This document shows, one piece after another, positions 10,986 through 19,443 of a stretch of DNA of 20,456 nucleotides. This DNA comes from Heterostelium multicystogenum. Lineage: Eukaryota > Evosea > Eumycetozoa > Acytosteliales > Acytosteliaceae. The notes below the pieces were generated by a model that saw only the letters and a program-made list of their open reading frames with translations, made no database searches and had not been told where the DNA came from. Numbering within the stretch: the first letter of the stretch is position 1; the number at the start of each line of letters is the position of its first letter. The stretch is taken from assembly GCA_003667245.1 (NCBI GenBank), contig RCNN01000348.1, positions 1-20,456 on the forward strand. The letters are read 5' to 3'. The position numbers were made by a program, and so were the translations under genes.

Positions 10986-11050
10986 AGGAGATCAAACACC
11001 TATCGGGGGGCGTGGCGAACCTGTGAGAATTGACAGTGCCGACGAGTGGT
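10986..11050 (-). promoter_or_regulatory. Conserved upstream block of protein B with CTGT-N8-ACAG dyad
   Basis: This is the counterpart of the block before protein A: ATCAAACACC (10991-11000), a 20-base spacer, the dyad CTGTGAGAATTGACAG (11021-11036), then TGCCGACGAGTGGT. The dyad lies 85 bases before the ATG, against 90 in protein A. The spacers differ while the ends are kept, which suggests constrained sites and not only recent duplication. Confidence 0.5.
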
Positions 11051-11060
11051 GGTGGCGCAG

Positions 11061-11900
11061 CTAGCGCTGAAAAACGCTTGAACACCGCTTGCGATACGCC
11101 GCCGGCGTCAGGCCATACGCCCTCACGAACCAGCGCCCCAGGTGACTCTGGTCGGCAAAGCCCAGGGCAATCGCTACGTCGGCGGGTTGCTTGCCGTTGG
11201 CCAGCCAATGCCGGGCGCGGGCCAGGCGCAGTTGCACCAGGTAGGCATGGGGTGGCAGGCCGAAGGCGCTCTTGAAGGCGCGGGTAAGGCGAAAGCGATC
11301 GACGCCGCAGGCCAGCGCCAGTTCATCCATGCCCACGTCTTGCTGCAGGTGCGCATGCAGGTATTCCCGGGCCTTGTGCGCCACCCGTGGCAGGCGAGGG
11401 TCTTCATGGTAGCGGGTGCGCCAGTGCAGTTGCGCAGTGAGGCGTTCGAGCAGTTGGTCCATCGCCTGTTGCCGCACGATGCGCAGCTCACCTCCGTGCA
11501 AGGTCTGGAAGGCCCGGCTGGTGGCCAGGGCCAGGCGCGGGTCGCTGGCCAGGGTGCTGGCAAACCCCAGCTGGCTGTCGAGCGGCGCTTCTTCGAACAC
11601 TGCGCTGACTTCCCGCGCCAACCACTGCGGGTCGAGGTAAAGCATGTGGTAGGTAAAACCGTCCGCCGTGGGCGCGTCGCCGTCGTGCAGCTCGCCGGGC
11701 TCCACCAGGAACACCTGTCCGGGCACGCTGTTATGGCGGGTGCGACGGCAGTTGAACTGCTGCACGCCATGCTCCGTGACGCCCACCAGGTAGCTGTCGT
11801 GCCAGTGCGGGTCGTAGGCGTGGCCCTCGAAATGCGCGCGCAGGGTCTCGATGCCGGTGTCGGCGTCCTGAGCCAGGTCGATCCAGTTGTGGGCGGCCAT
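11061..11900 (-). CDS. AraC family transcriptional regulator
   Basis: An intact 279-residue one-component regulator. The N-terminal half is a cupin-type sensing domain with the metal/ligand-pocket style motif HWHDSYLVGVTEHGVQQF at about residues 32-50 and PGQVFLVEPGELHDG at about 60-75. The C-terminal third holds two helix-turn-helix motifs: MDELALACGVDRFRLTRAFK, and PADVAIALGFADQSHLGRWF with the family's GFADQSHL hallmark, ending AYGLTPAAYRKR. ATG at 11900-11898; TAG at 11063-11061. AraC proteins of this type are commonly found directly before a LysE-type exporter. Here the exporter is separated by giant gene B. No terminator is visible before B, so read-through into B is possible. It is one of the few genes in the window without a frame break. 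The effector is unknown. Confidence 0.93.
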   Translation of the reverse strand: MAAHNWIDLAQDADTGIETLRAHFEGHAYDPHWHDSYLVGVTEHGVQQFNCRRTRHNSVPGQVFLVEPGELHDGDAPTADGFTYHMLYLDPQWLAREVSAVFEEAPLDSQLGFASTLASDPRLALATSRAFQTLHGGELRIVRQQAMDQLLERLTAQLHWRTRYHEDPRLPRVAHKAREYLHAHLQQDVGMDELALACGVDRFRLTRAFKSAFGLPPHAYLVQLRLARARHWLANGKQPADVAIALGFADQSHLGRWFVRAYGLTPAAYRKRCSSVFQR

Positions 11901-11924
11901 AAAATACCTATGGGGTGGAACACT

Positions 11925-11955
11925 GCAAGAGCGAACAAGCTCGCTCCTGCAGGGG
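11925..11955. repeat. Single REP-like element
   Basis: GAGCGA (11929-11934) and TCGCTC (11941-11946) form a 6-base stem with loop ACAAGC, followed by CTGCAGG. This resembles one half of the larger REP pairs at 17100 and 19244 (GCGAGCAAGC...GCTCCCACA on the other strand). It sits between the AraC-type gene start and the end of the DUF1345-type gene. Confidence 0.6.
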
Positions 11956-11982
11956 CTTAGCGTCTAGAAGGTTTGTGCAGCT

Positions 11983-12625
11983 TCATCCAAACAATCCGGC
12001 GGCGACGTTGATCGAGAACCCCAGGATCGCCGTGTTGAACAGAAAACCCGATCAACGATTGCCCCAGCACCACCTTGCGCATGGTACGCGTGGCAACCCC
12101 GACATCCGCCGTTTGCACCGCCACGCCGATGGTGAACGAGAAGTACAGGAAGTCCCAGTAATTGGGCGTACGTAAATCCTCGGCAAAGCGCAGTGCCGGC
12201 TCGGGGCCGTCCCAGGTGTAATACAGGCGCGCATAGTGCACGCTGAAAATCACCCCGATCAGCAGCCATGAGCCAACCACCGTCAGGCCGGTAAAACCGT
12301 AGTGCAACAGGCGCTGGCTATCGCTCAGGTCCTTGGTGCCCACCAGGTTCAGGGTGATGGTCGCCAGGCTGGCAATCGCCGCGATGCACACCATGAACAA
12401 CACCAGGCCGGCGTTCTCGTCCTCGATCTCGGCGATGCGTTTTACGTCGTCGGCCCGGGAATGGCTGGTCAGCCACAGCATCAGCACCAGGTAGGTCCAG
12501 ACCCCGGCGTTCCAGCCGATGAGGATTTTGCTGATGATCGTGTCGGCGGGAGCCAGGAGCCCCACCGCCAGGCCCAGGACGGCGGCGGAGGACAGGCGAG
12601 GGTGGGTGCGTGCGAGGAAGGGCAT
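11983..12625 (-). CDS. DUF1345-type integral membrane protein (one frameshift near the end)
   Basis: A multi-pass inner-membrane protein of about 213 residues with unknown function. Hydrophobic segments include [62 protein letters not shown] and a last helix that follows the motif [19 protein letters not shown], typical of DUF1345 proteins. The start used is ATG 12625-12623 ([13 protein letters not shown]); a GTG at 12634 is also in frame. The Shine-Dalgarno site is weak for both. One extra T near 12050 shifts the frame. With it removed, the end reads [19 protein letters not shown] and stops at TGA 11985-11983. It lies 43 bases after the RND transporter gene on the same strand, so it may share its transcript. 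Any functional link to the pump is inference only. Confidence 0.82.
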
Positions 12626-12668
12626 GGCGCTCACAAATCAGGGATGTGTAAGCACCATAGCGCATTTA

Positions 12669-15600
12669 TTACGTGTGGCGCTTGCGCACCAGCTTCATGA
12701 CCACGACGAAGAACACCGGCACAAACACCACCGCCAGCGTCGCGGTAATCATGCCGCCGATCACCCCGGTGCCGATGGCCTGCTGGCTGGCCGAGCTGGC
12801 GCCCGTGGCAATCGCCAACGGCACCACGCCGAGGATGAACGCCAGGGAGGTCATGATGATCGGCCGCAGGCGCAGGCGTGCGGCTTTCAACGTGGCGTCG
12901 ATCAGGTCTTCACCCTGGTCATACAGGTCCTTGGCAAACTCGATGATCAGGATCGCGTTCTTCGCCGACAGCCCAATGATAGTAATCAGGCCGACCTTGA
13001 AGAACACATCGTTGGGCATCCCGCGCAAGCTTACGGCCAATACCGCGCCGAGCACGCCGAGGGGCACCACCAGCAGCACCGAGGTCGGAATCGACCAGCT
13101 CTCATACAGCGCCGCCAGGCACAGGAACACGATCAGCAGCGACAAACCGAGCAGCAGCGGTGCCTGGGAGCCGGACAAGCGTTCCTGCAACGACAGGCCA
13201 GTCCATTCCTGGCCCAGGCCGGCGGGCAGTTGGCTGACCAGGCGCTGGATTTCCTCCATCGCCTCGCCGGTACTGTGGCCCGGTGCCGATTCACCGGAAA
13301 TCGCGATGGCCGGGTAGCCGTTGTAGCGGGTCAACTGGGCGGGGCCCTGAATCCAGCGCGCCTCGACGAAGGCCGACAGCGGCACCATCTTCCCGGCATT
13401 GTTGCGCACATGGATCTTCATCAGGTCGGCCACCTGGCTGCGCTGATCACCTTCGGCCTGCACCACCACCCGCTGCATGCGGCCCTGGTTGGGGAAGTCG
13501 TTGATATAGGCCGAACCGATGGCCGAGGACAGCACATTGCCGATATCGGCAAAGGAAATGGCCAGGGCATTGGCTTGCTTGCGGTCCACCTCAAGCTGTA
13601 CTTGCGGAGCTTCGGCCAGGGCGCTTTCACGCACGTTGGCCAGGATCGGGCTTTTCTCGGCAGCGGCCAGCAGTTCGTGCGGGCCTCCATCAACGCGGCA
13701 TGGCCGACGCCACCACGGTCCTGCAGGCGGAACTCGAAACCACTGGAGGTGCCAAGGCCATCCACCGGCGGTGGCAGGATTGCATAGGCAATCGCGTCCT
13801 TCAGCTCACTGAAAGCCGCGTTGGCACGGTCCGCAATGGCCGCGGCGGAATCCTTGCTGCTGCGCTCCGACCAGTCCTTGAGCGTGGTAAACGCCAGCGC
13901 GGCGTTCTGCCCCGAACCGGAGAAGCTGAAACCCATGATCATCGTGGTATCGCCCACGCCTGGCTCGCCGGCGTTGTGTGCCTCGATCTGCTCGGCCACC
14001 TGCACCGTGCGGTTTTTTGCTGGCGCCCGGCGGCAGCTGGATATCGGTGATGGTGTAGCCCTGGTCTTCCACCGGCAGGAAGGAGGAGGGCAGGCGGGCG
14101 AACAAAACCCAAGCCCCACCACCAGCACCAGATAGATCAACAGGTAACGCCCGCTGCGCTTGAGGGCGTAGGCCACCCAGCCTTCATAGCGGTCGGTGAA
14201 CTGCTCGAAGCGCCGGTTGAACCAGCCGAAGAACCCGCCTTTCTCATGGTGCTCGCCCTTGGCAATCGGCTTGAGCAAGGTCGCGCACAGGGCTGGGGTC
14301 AAGGTCAGGGCGAGGAATGCCGAAAACAGGATCGAGGTGGCCATCGACAACGAGAACTGCTGATAGATCACGCCTACCGAACCCGGCATGAACGCCATCG
14401 GCAGGAACACCGCCACCAGCACCAGGGTGATGCCGACAATCGCCCGGTAATCTGGCCCATGGCCTTGCGGGTGGCCTCCTTGGGCGACAGGCCCTCGGTG
14501 ACCATGATCCGCTCGACGTTCTCTACCACCACAATCGCATCGTCCACCAAAATGCCGATGGCCAATACCATGCCGAACATGGTCAGCACGTTGATCGAGA
14601 AACCCAGCAACAGCATCGTCGCAAAGGTGCCCATCAGCGCGATGGGCACTACCAGCGTCGGGATCAATGTGTAGCGGATGTTTTGCAGGAACAGGAACAT
14701 CACCGCAAACACCAGCAACATCGCTTCGCCCAGGGTGTACACCACCTTGGTGATCGAGACCTTCACGAACGGCGAAGTGTCGTAAGGGATCTTGTATTCG
14801 ACGTTGGCCGGGAAGTAGCGCGCCAGTTCGTCCATCTTCGCCCGCACCAGGGTCGCGGTGCTCAAGGCGTTGGCGCCCGGTGACAGCTGCACGCTGACGG
14901 CGGTGGACGGCTTGCCGTTCAGGCGGGTGGAGAACTGGTATTCCTGGCTGCCGATTTCCACCCGCGCCACGTCACCGACGCGCACGGTGGAACCGTCCGG
15001 GTTGGCCTTGAGCACGATGTCGGCAAATTCGGCCGGGGTCGACAGTTGGCCTTTCACCAGGATCGACGCGGTGATTTCCTGGGTCTTGGTGCCCGGCAAA
15101 TCGCCGATGCTGCCGGCCGACACCTGGGCGTTCTGCGCCGCAATCGCCGCGTTGACGTCGGCCGGGGTCAGGTTGAAGCCGATCAGCTTCTGCGGGTCGA
15201 TCCAGATGCGCATTGCGCGTTCGGCGCCGTACAGCTGGGCCTTGCCCACACCGTCCAGGCGCTTGAGTTCGTTCATCACGTTGCGCGCCAGGTAATCGCT
15301 GAGCGCCACGTCATCGAGCTTGCCGTCACTGGAGGTCAGGGTCACCAGCAGCAGGAAGCCGGCGGAGACTTTCTCCACCTGCAAGCCTTGCTGCGTCACG
15401 GCTTGGGGCAGGCGCGGCTCCACGGCCTTGAGACGGTTTTGCACATCGACCTGGGCCATCTCCGGGTCGGTGCCCGGCTGGAAGGTGGCGGTGATGGTGG
15501 CCGAACCGAGGCTGCTCTGGGATTCGAAATACAGCAGGTGATCGGCGCCGTTAAGCTCCTGCTCGATCAGGCTGACCACGCTTTCGTCCAGGGTTTGCGC

Positions 15601-15759
15601 GGAGGCACCCTGGTACACCGCATAGATCTCGACTTTTGGCGGCGCGACGTTGGGGTACTGCGCGACTGGCAACTGCGGGATGGCGAGGGCGCCGGCCAGC
15701 AGGATAAACAGGGCGACCACCCAGGCGAAGATCGGGCGGTCAATAAAGAACTGCGGCAT
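12669..15759 (-). CDS. RND multidrug efflux transporter, HAE-1 (MexB/TtgB-like), frame-disrupted
   Basis: The inner-membrane proton-driven pump of a tripartite efflux system, about 1030 residues, which is normal for AcrB/MexB. The start MPQFFIDRPIFAWVVALFIL is at 15759, 12 bases after the adaptor stop. TAAGGA at that stop supplies the ribosome site. TM4 holds GILVDDAIVVVENVER with the proton-relay Asp pair at residues 406-407. TM10 holds the matching Lys in GLSAKNAILIIEFAKDL. The C-terminus VFFVVVMKLVRKRHT ends at TAA 12671-12669. Four one-base indels interrupt it: a missing G near 14445, a missing T near 14105, an extra A near 14020 and a missing A near 13680. All are in homopolymers and the family sequence continues across each. 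No outer-membrane channel gene follows, so it probably borrows an OprM/TtgC-like channel encoded elsewhere. Substrates cannot be read from the sequence. Confidence 0.93.
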
Positions 15760-15771
15760 GTTTAACGATCC

Positions 15772-16929
15772 TTATTGGCCGGATGCCTGGGCGATTGGCG
15801 CGGGGCTGTCGTCGACCTGGACTTTCTCGCCAGGGCGGGCGTGTTGCAGGCCTTCGACGACGATACGGTCACCGGCCTTCAGGCCGCGGGTCACCACCCA
15901 GCGGTCATTGACCACCGAACCCAGTTCTACCGGCTGCTGGCTCACGGTTTGCTCGGCGTCCAGCAGCAATACCATCGGGATCCCGGCGCTGTCGCGGGTG
16001 ATCGCCCGCTGCGGCACGCTGATGCCTTGCTGGTCCACGGCTTGCTCCAGGCGTACGCGGATAAAGCTGCCGGGCAGCAGGTCGAGGTCCGGGTTGGGGA
16101 ACTCGCTGCGCAAGATGATCTGCCCGGTGCCCGGGTCGACGCTGATCTCGGCGAACAGCAACTTGCCCGGCAGCGGATACAGGCTGCCGTCATCCTGGAT
16201 CAGCGTGGCCTTGGCCTGGTCCTGGCCGACTTGCTTCAAGTGCCCGGCGCGAAAGGCCCGGCGCAGGTCGTTCAGCTCGCGGGTGGATTGGGTCAGGTCG
16301 GCGTGGATCGGGTCCAGTTGCTGGATCAGCGCCATCGGTGTGGCTTCGTTCTGGCCCACCAGCGCACCTTCGGTCACCAGCGCACGGCCAATCCGACCGG
16401 AAATCGGCGCAGTCACGGTGGCATAACCCAGGTTCAATTTGGCGCGCTGCACGGCGGCCTGATTGGCGGCCACATCGGCGGCGGTTTGCCGGGCGGCGGC
16501 GCGGGCGTTGTCGTATTCCTGGCCGCTGATGGCGTTGCCTTCCACCAGTTGGCTGTAGCGCTGCTCTTGCAGGCGCGCCTGGAATGCATTGGCCTCGGCC
16601 TTGCGCAGGCTGGCCTGGGCGCTGTCGAGGTCGGCCTTGAACGGCGCCGGGTCAATCCGGAACAGCACATCGCCCTGTTTGACGTCATGGCCTTCCTTGA
16701 ACACCCGTTGCAACACCACGCCGGCCACCCGGGCGCGCACTTCGGCGATGCGTGGCGCGGCAATCCGTCCGCTCAACTCGCTGGTGATGGACAGGGGCTT
16801 GGCTTCCAGGGTTTCGATCCGCACCTTGGCCAGCGGCGCCTCGGCGGCGTCGTCCGCCGACTTGCCACACGCGCTCAACGCCAGTGTCAGGGCCAACAGG
16901 CAAAACGGCGCAAACAGATTCTTCGACAT
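15772..16929 (-). CDS. RND efflux periplasmic adaptor lipoprotein (MexA-like)
   Basis: An intact 385-residue membrane-fusion protein that links the RND pump to an outer-membrane channel. ATG at 16929 gives MSKNLFAPF; GGAT lies just upstream, while ATG 16935 is possible but has poorer spacing. The lipoprotein signal LLALTLALSAC places the lipidated Cys at residue 21, and CGKS follows as in MexA. Next come the first lipoyl half (IAEVRARVAGVVLQRVFKEG), an alpha-hairpin (about residues 95-160), the second lipoyl half (ATVTAPISGRIGRALVTEGA), and beta-barrel and membrane-proximal regions (SVDPGTGQIILRSEFPNP, LLPGSFIRVRLEQ). TAA at 15774-15772. It is first in an operon with the transporter and divergent from the two-component genes, whose regulator probably acts on the repeats at 16982-17019. 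Confidence 0.95.
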   Translation of the reverse strand: MSKNLFAPFCLLALTLALSACGKSADDAAEAPLAKVRIETLEAKPLSITSELSGRIAAPRIAEVRARVAGVVLQRVFKEGHDVKQGDVLFRIDPAPFKADLDSAQASLRKAEANAFQARLQEQRYSQLVEGNAISGQEYDNARAAARQTAADVAANQAAVQRAKLNLGYATVTAPISGRIGRALVTEGALVGQNEATPMALIQQLDPIHADLTQSTRELNDLRRAFRAGHLKQVGQDQAKATLIQDDGSLYPLPGKLLFAEISVDPGTGQIILRSEFPNPDLDLLPGSFIRVRLEQAVDQQGISVPQRAITRDSAGIPMVLLLDAEQTVSQQPVELGSVVNDRWVVTRGLKAGDRIVVEGLQHARPGEKVQVDDSPAPIAQASGQ

Positions 16930-16981
16930 GCTCATATCCAATATTGACTGGCGCATCCTACGGGCGCCCCCGCCACAGTGC

Positions 16982-17019
16982 TGTGAAGCTCTGTAGGTGG
17001 TGTGTGAAGAAATGTAAGG
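16982..17019. promoter_or_regulatory. Four phased TGT repeats, probable response-regulator operator
   Basis: TGTGAAG (16982), TGTAGG (16992), TGTGAAG (17003) and TGTAAGG (17013) start 10, 11 and 10 bases apart, so all lie on one face of the helix. The units form a doubled 16-base repeat, TGTGAAG-N3-TGTARG, offset by 21 bases. OmpR/PhoB-family regulators bind such tandem direct repeats. The array lies 53 bases before the adaptor start and next to the divergent regulator gene, which fits control of both. No strong -35/-10 is visible for the pump. TAGGAT (minus strand, near 16960) is a weak -10 candidate, as expected for an activated promoter. Confidence 0.55.
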
Positions 17020-17074
17020 TGCGACCCACAGATGCACGCGGGCGTATATCCTTCATAACCGCCGAACCTTACAC

Positions 17075-17096
17075 GATCTTCCTGACACCGAAGATC
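17075..17096. promoter_or_regulatory. Perfect 7-base dyad in the divergent region
   Basis: GATCTTC (17075-17081) and GAAGATC (17090-17096) are perfect inverted repeats around 8 bases. Just before it, ACCTTACA (17066-17073) is the inverse of TGTAAGGT (17013-17020) in the phased array. The dyad could be an operator or a small RNA hairpin in the leader of the regulator gene. No downstream T-run makes it a terminator. Confidence 0.35.
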
Positions 17097-17099
17097 AAA

Positions 17100-17188
17100 T
17101 GTGGGAGCGGGCTTGCTCGCGAAGGCGTGTTTCAGTCAACGCATATGGCGGCTGAAACACCGCTTTCGCGAGCAAGCCCGCTCCCACA
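17100..17188. repeat. REPIN (paired inverted REP sequences)
   Basis: The left arm at 17100-17135 begins TGTGGGAGCGGGCTTGCTCG. The right arm at 17152-17188 is its inverse, ending GCCCGCTCCCACA. The arms differ only by an A/G change and one extra base. The 16-base centre is TCAACGCATATGGCGG. The form is that of Pseudomonas REP doublets, which are dispersed by a RAYT transposase in trans. It lies 44 bases before the response regulator start, so it may be part of that gene's leader. Confidence 0.88.
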
Positions 17189-17232
17189 TTGGATTTGCGT
17201 ACTACTCAGAAATTGTATTATTTGGAAATACC

Positions 17233-17931
17233 ATGCCCAACATTCTTCTGGTGGAAGACGACGCCGCGCTCTCCGAATTGATCGCCAGTTACCTGGAACG
17301 CAATGGCTATCACGTCAGCGTGCTCAGCCGGGGTGACCACGTGCGCGAGCGTGCGCGACTCAACCCGCCGGACCTGGTGATCCTCGACCTGATGCTGCCG
17401 GGCCTCGACGGCCTGCAGGTCTGCCGTTGCTGCGGGCCGACTCGGCCACGCTGCCGATCCTGATGCTGACCGCCCGCGACGACAGCCATGACCAGGTGTG
17501 GGCCTGGAAATGGGCGCCGACGACTACGTCACCAAACCCTGCGAGCCGCGGGTATTGCTGGCGCGGGTGCGAACCTTGCTGCGCCGCAGCAGCCTCACCG
17601 AACCCCAGGTGGCCAACGACCAGATTCCTGATGGGCAACCTGTGCATCGACCTGTCGGAACGCACCGTGACCTGGCGCGACCAGCCGGTTGAGCTGTCCA
17701 GCGGTGAATACAACCTGCTGGTGGTGCTGGCCCGGCACGCCGGCGAAGTGCTCAGCCGCGACCAGATCCTGCAACGCCTGCGCGGCATCGAGTTCAACGG
17801 CAACCGACCGTTCGTGGACGTGGCGATTTCCAAGCTGCGGCGCAAGTTCGACGACCACGCGGGCGAGGCGCGCAAGATCAAGACGGTGTGGGGCAAGGGC
17901 TACCTGTTCAGCCGTTCGAGTGGAATGCTGA
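17233..17931 (+). CDS. OmpR/PhoB-family response regulator, RstA-like (frame-disrupted)
   Basis: A two-component transcription factor of about 232 residues. ATG at 17233 ([10 protein letters not shown]) follows TTGGAAA. In the receiver domain, the acidic pocket is E8-D9-D10, the phospho-acceptor is D52 in [13 protein letters not shown], the switch Thr is in [10 protein letters not shown], and the Lys is in GADDYVTKP. The winged-helix output domain shows [40 protein letters not shown] and [13 protein letters not shown], ending [12 protein letters not shown]. Three indels break the frame: near 17427 (T lost), near 17500, and near 17628 (extra T). Another base seems lost near 17918, which would bring the gene to TGA 17929-17931, 3 bases before the kinase ATG. 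Divergent from the RND operon, it is the likely regulator of that operon and of itself. Confidence 0.88.
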
Positions 17932-17934
17932 GCC

Positions 17935-19224
17935 ATGTTTCGCGTCCTGATTCGGCTGTACCTGATCACCATCGTCACCTTCGCCGCCGCGATTTACCTG
18001 GTGCCCCGGCGGTGATCCAGCTGTTTGAACACCGTTACATGAACTACAACATCGAGCAGTCCCGAGGCATGCAGAGCCTGATCGTCAAGGAGTATCGACG
18101 GGTGCCGATGGAGCAGTGGGCCAATGTCACCGTGCGACTGTCGGCGGATTTCGCGCCGCTGAAGGTGCAACTGCTGCGTATCCAGGACGCCAGCTACACC
18201 CCTGAAGAACAGCGCCTGCTGGAAAAGGACCAGATGGTGATTCGCCTGGGCGAGTGGGGCTGGGCGGACGACGTCAGCTCGGCCCTGGACGACCAGTTGG
18301 TGGTCAAGGTCTCGGTACCGCCGGACCCGCTGGACATGAACCTGCTGTACTGGAGCATGAACGTGCTGATCGCGCGGCGCTGCTGGCATGCCTGCTGTTC
18401 TGGCTGCGGCCCCACTGGCGTGACCTGGAACGCCTGAAAAGCACCGCCGCGCAACTCGGCCAGGGCAACCTTGCGGCCCGCACAAAAATCCCGGCCCAGC
18501 TCCAACATCGGCAGCCTGGCGGCGGTGTTCGACACCATGGCCAACGACATCGAACAGCTGCTCAACCAGCAACGCGACTTGCTCAATGCCGTCTCCCATG
18601 AACTGCGTACGCCGCTGACGCGCCTGGACTTCGGCCTGCCCTGGCGCTGTCCGACGACCTCCCGGCGGCCAGCCGTGAGCGGCTGCAAGGGTTGGTGGCG
18701 CACATTCGCGAGCTGGATGAGCTGGTGCTGGAGCTGCTCTCCTACAGCCGTTTGCAAAACCCGGCGCAAACACCCGAGCAGGTGGAAGTGGTGCTGGATG
18801 AGTTCATCGACAGCATCCTGGGCAGCGTCGACGACGAACTGGAAAACCCCGATATCGTGATGGACGTGGTGCTGGACTGCGCCGTGGAACGCTTCACCCT
18901 GGACCCGCGCCTGACCGCCCGTGCCCTGCAAAACCTGCTGCGCAATGCCATGCGGTATTGCGAGCGGCGAATTCAGGTGGGGGTGAAGGTGTGTCCCAGG
19001 GGGTGCGAGATTTGCGTGGATGATGACGGCATTGGCATTCGGTTGACCAGCGGGAGCGGATTTTCGAGCCGTCTACCGGCTGGATCGCAGCCGGGATCGA
19101 GCCACTGGTGGTTTTGGCCTGGGGTTGCCATCAGCCGGCGGGCGCTGGAGGCGCAGGGCGGAACATTGACGGCCCAGGCTTCGCCATTGGGTGGTGCACG
19201 CTCCGGCTCTGGCTGCCGAGTTAA
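17935..19224 (+). CDS. Sensor histidine kinase, RstB-like (frame-disrupted)
   Basis: The membrane sensor of the two-component pair, about 430 residues. ATG at 17935 (MFRVLIRLYLITIVTFAAA) begins the first membrane helix, which ends near residue 26. A periplasmic loop of about 110 residues follows (MQSLIVKEYRRVPMEQWANV onward), then a second helix (LLACLLFWL). Next are the RstB-like motif RPHWRDLERLKSTAAQLGQG in HAMP, the H-box AVSHELRTPLTRLDFGL (His near residue 222, codon 18597-18599), the N-box LTARALQNLLRNAMRYC and the G1 box VDDDGIGI. F and G2 boxes are recognisable but scrambled by indels between 19040 and 19140. Restoring one base near 19202 gives an end RLWLPS and TAA 19222-19224. Frame breaks also lie near 18003, 18377, 18490 and 18640. 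It follows the regulator by 3 bases, so the two are translationally coupled. The signal sensed is unknown. Confidence 0.88.
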
Positions 19225-19243
19225 AAGAACACCACAAAACCAT

Positions 19244-19334
19244 TGTGGGAGCTGGCTTGCCTGCGATGGCGGTGGGTCAGCTTGCATTCTTTGCTAACTG
19301 ATACACCGCCATCGCAGGCAAGCCAGCTCCCACA
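19244..19334. repeat. REPIN (perfect 31-base inverted repeat)
   Basis: Left arm 19244-19274 (beginning TGTGGGAGCTGGCTTGCCTG) and right arm 19304-19334 are perfect inverted copies around a 29-base centre. The core GTGGGAGCTGGCTTGC relates it to the copy at 17100 (GTGGGAGCGGGCTTGC). The two have different inner arms (CTGCGATGGCGG against TCGCGAAGGCG), so they belong to different sub-families. It begins 20 bases after the kinase stop and may also shield that transcript's end. Confidence 0.92.
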
Positions 19335-19382
19335 TTGATCTTCATCGTTCTTCAGTCCCGCGAATTTGGCGTTTGCACAGCC

Positions 19383-19412
19383 TTACCACCTCACGCGGTG
19401 CCTTGTTATAGT
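19383..19412 (+). promoter_or_regulatory. Candidate sigma70 promoter of the dienoyl-CoA isomerase gene
   Basis: TTACCA (19383-19388) and TATAGT (19407-19412) are separated by 18 bases. They lie about 30 bases before the start codon region and after the REPIN. The -35 matches 4 of 6 consensus bases and the -10 matches 5 of 6. No experimental support is possible here. Confidence 0.35.
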
Positions 19413-19443
19413 CGGCCCCTATTCCAGCCGCCAGTCAGGATGC

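Noticed and set aside
12519..13787. Long plus-strand open frame opposite the RND gene
   Set aside because: The minus strand carries clear RND motifs. The plus-strand product is rich in H, Q, R and G with no domain, as expected for the opposite strand of high-GC coding DNA.
15775..16947. 390-codon plus-strand open frame opposite the adaptor gene
   Set aside because: The minus strand encodes an intact MexA-like lipoprotein. The plus-strand frame has no ribosome site or recognisable motif.
17216..17221. TATTAT as the -10 of the response regulator promoter
   Set aside because: It lies 11 bases before the ATG, which would leave almost no leader and put the start site inside the ribosome binding site. 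No good -35 lies at 17 bases.
17100..19334. Inverted repeats as insertion sequence ends or a CRISPR array
   Set aside because: No transposase lies between them and each hairpin is self-contained with a REP core. There are no regularly spaced direct repeats with unique spacers.
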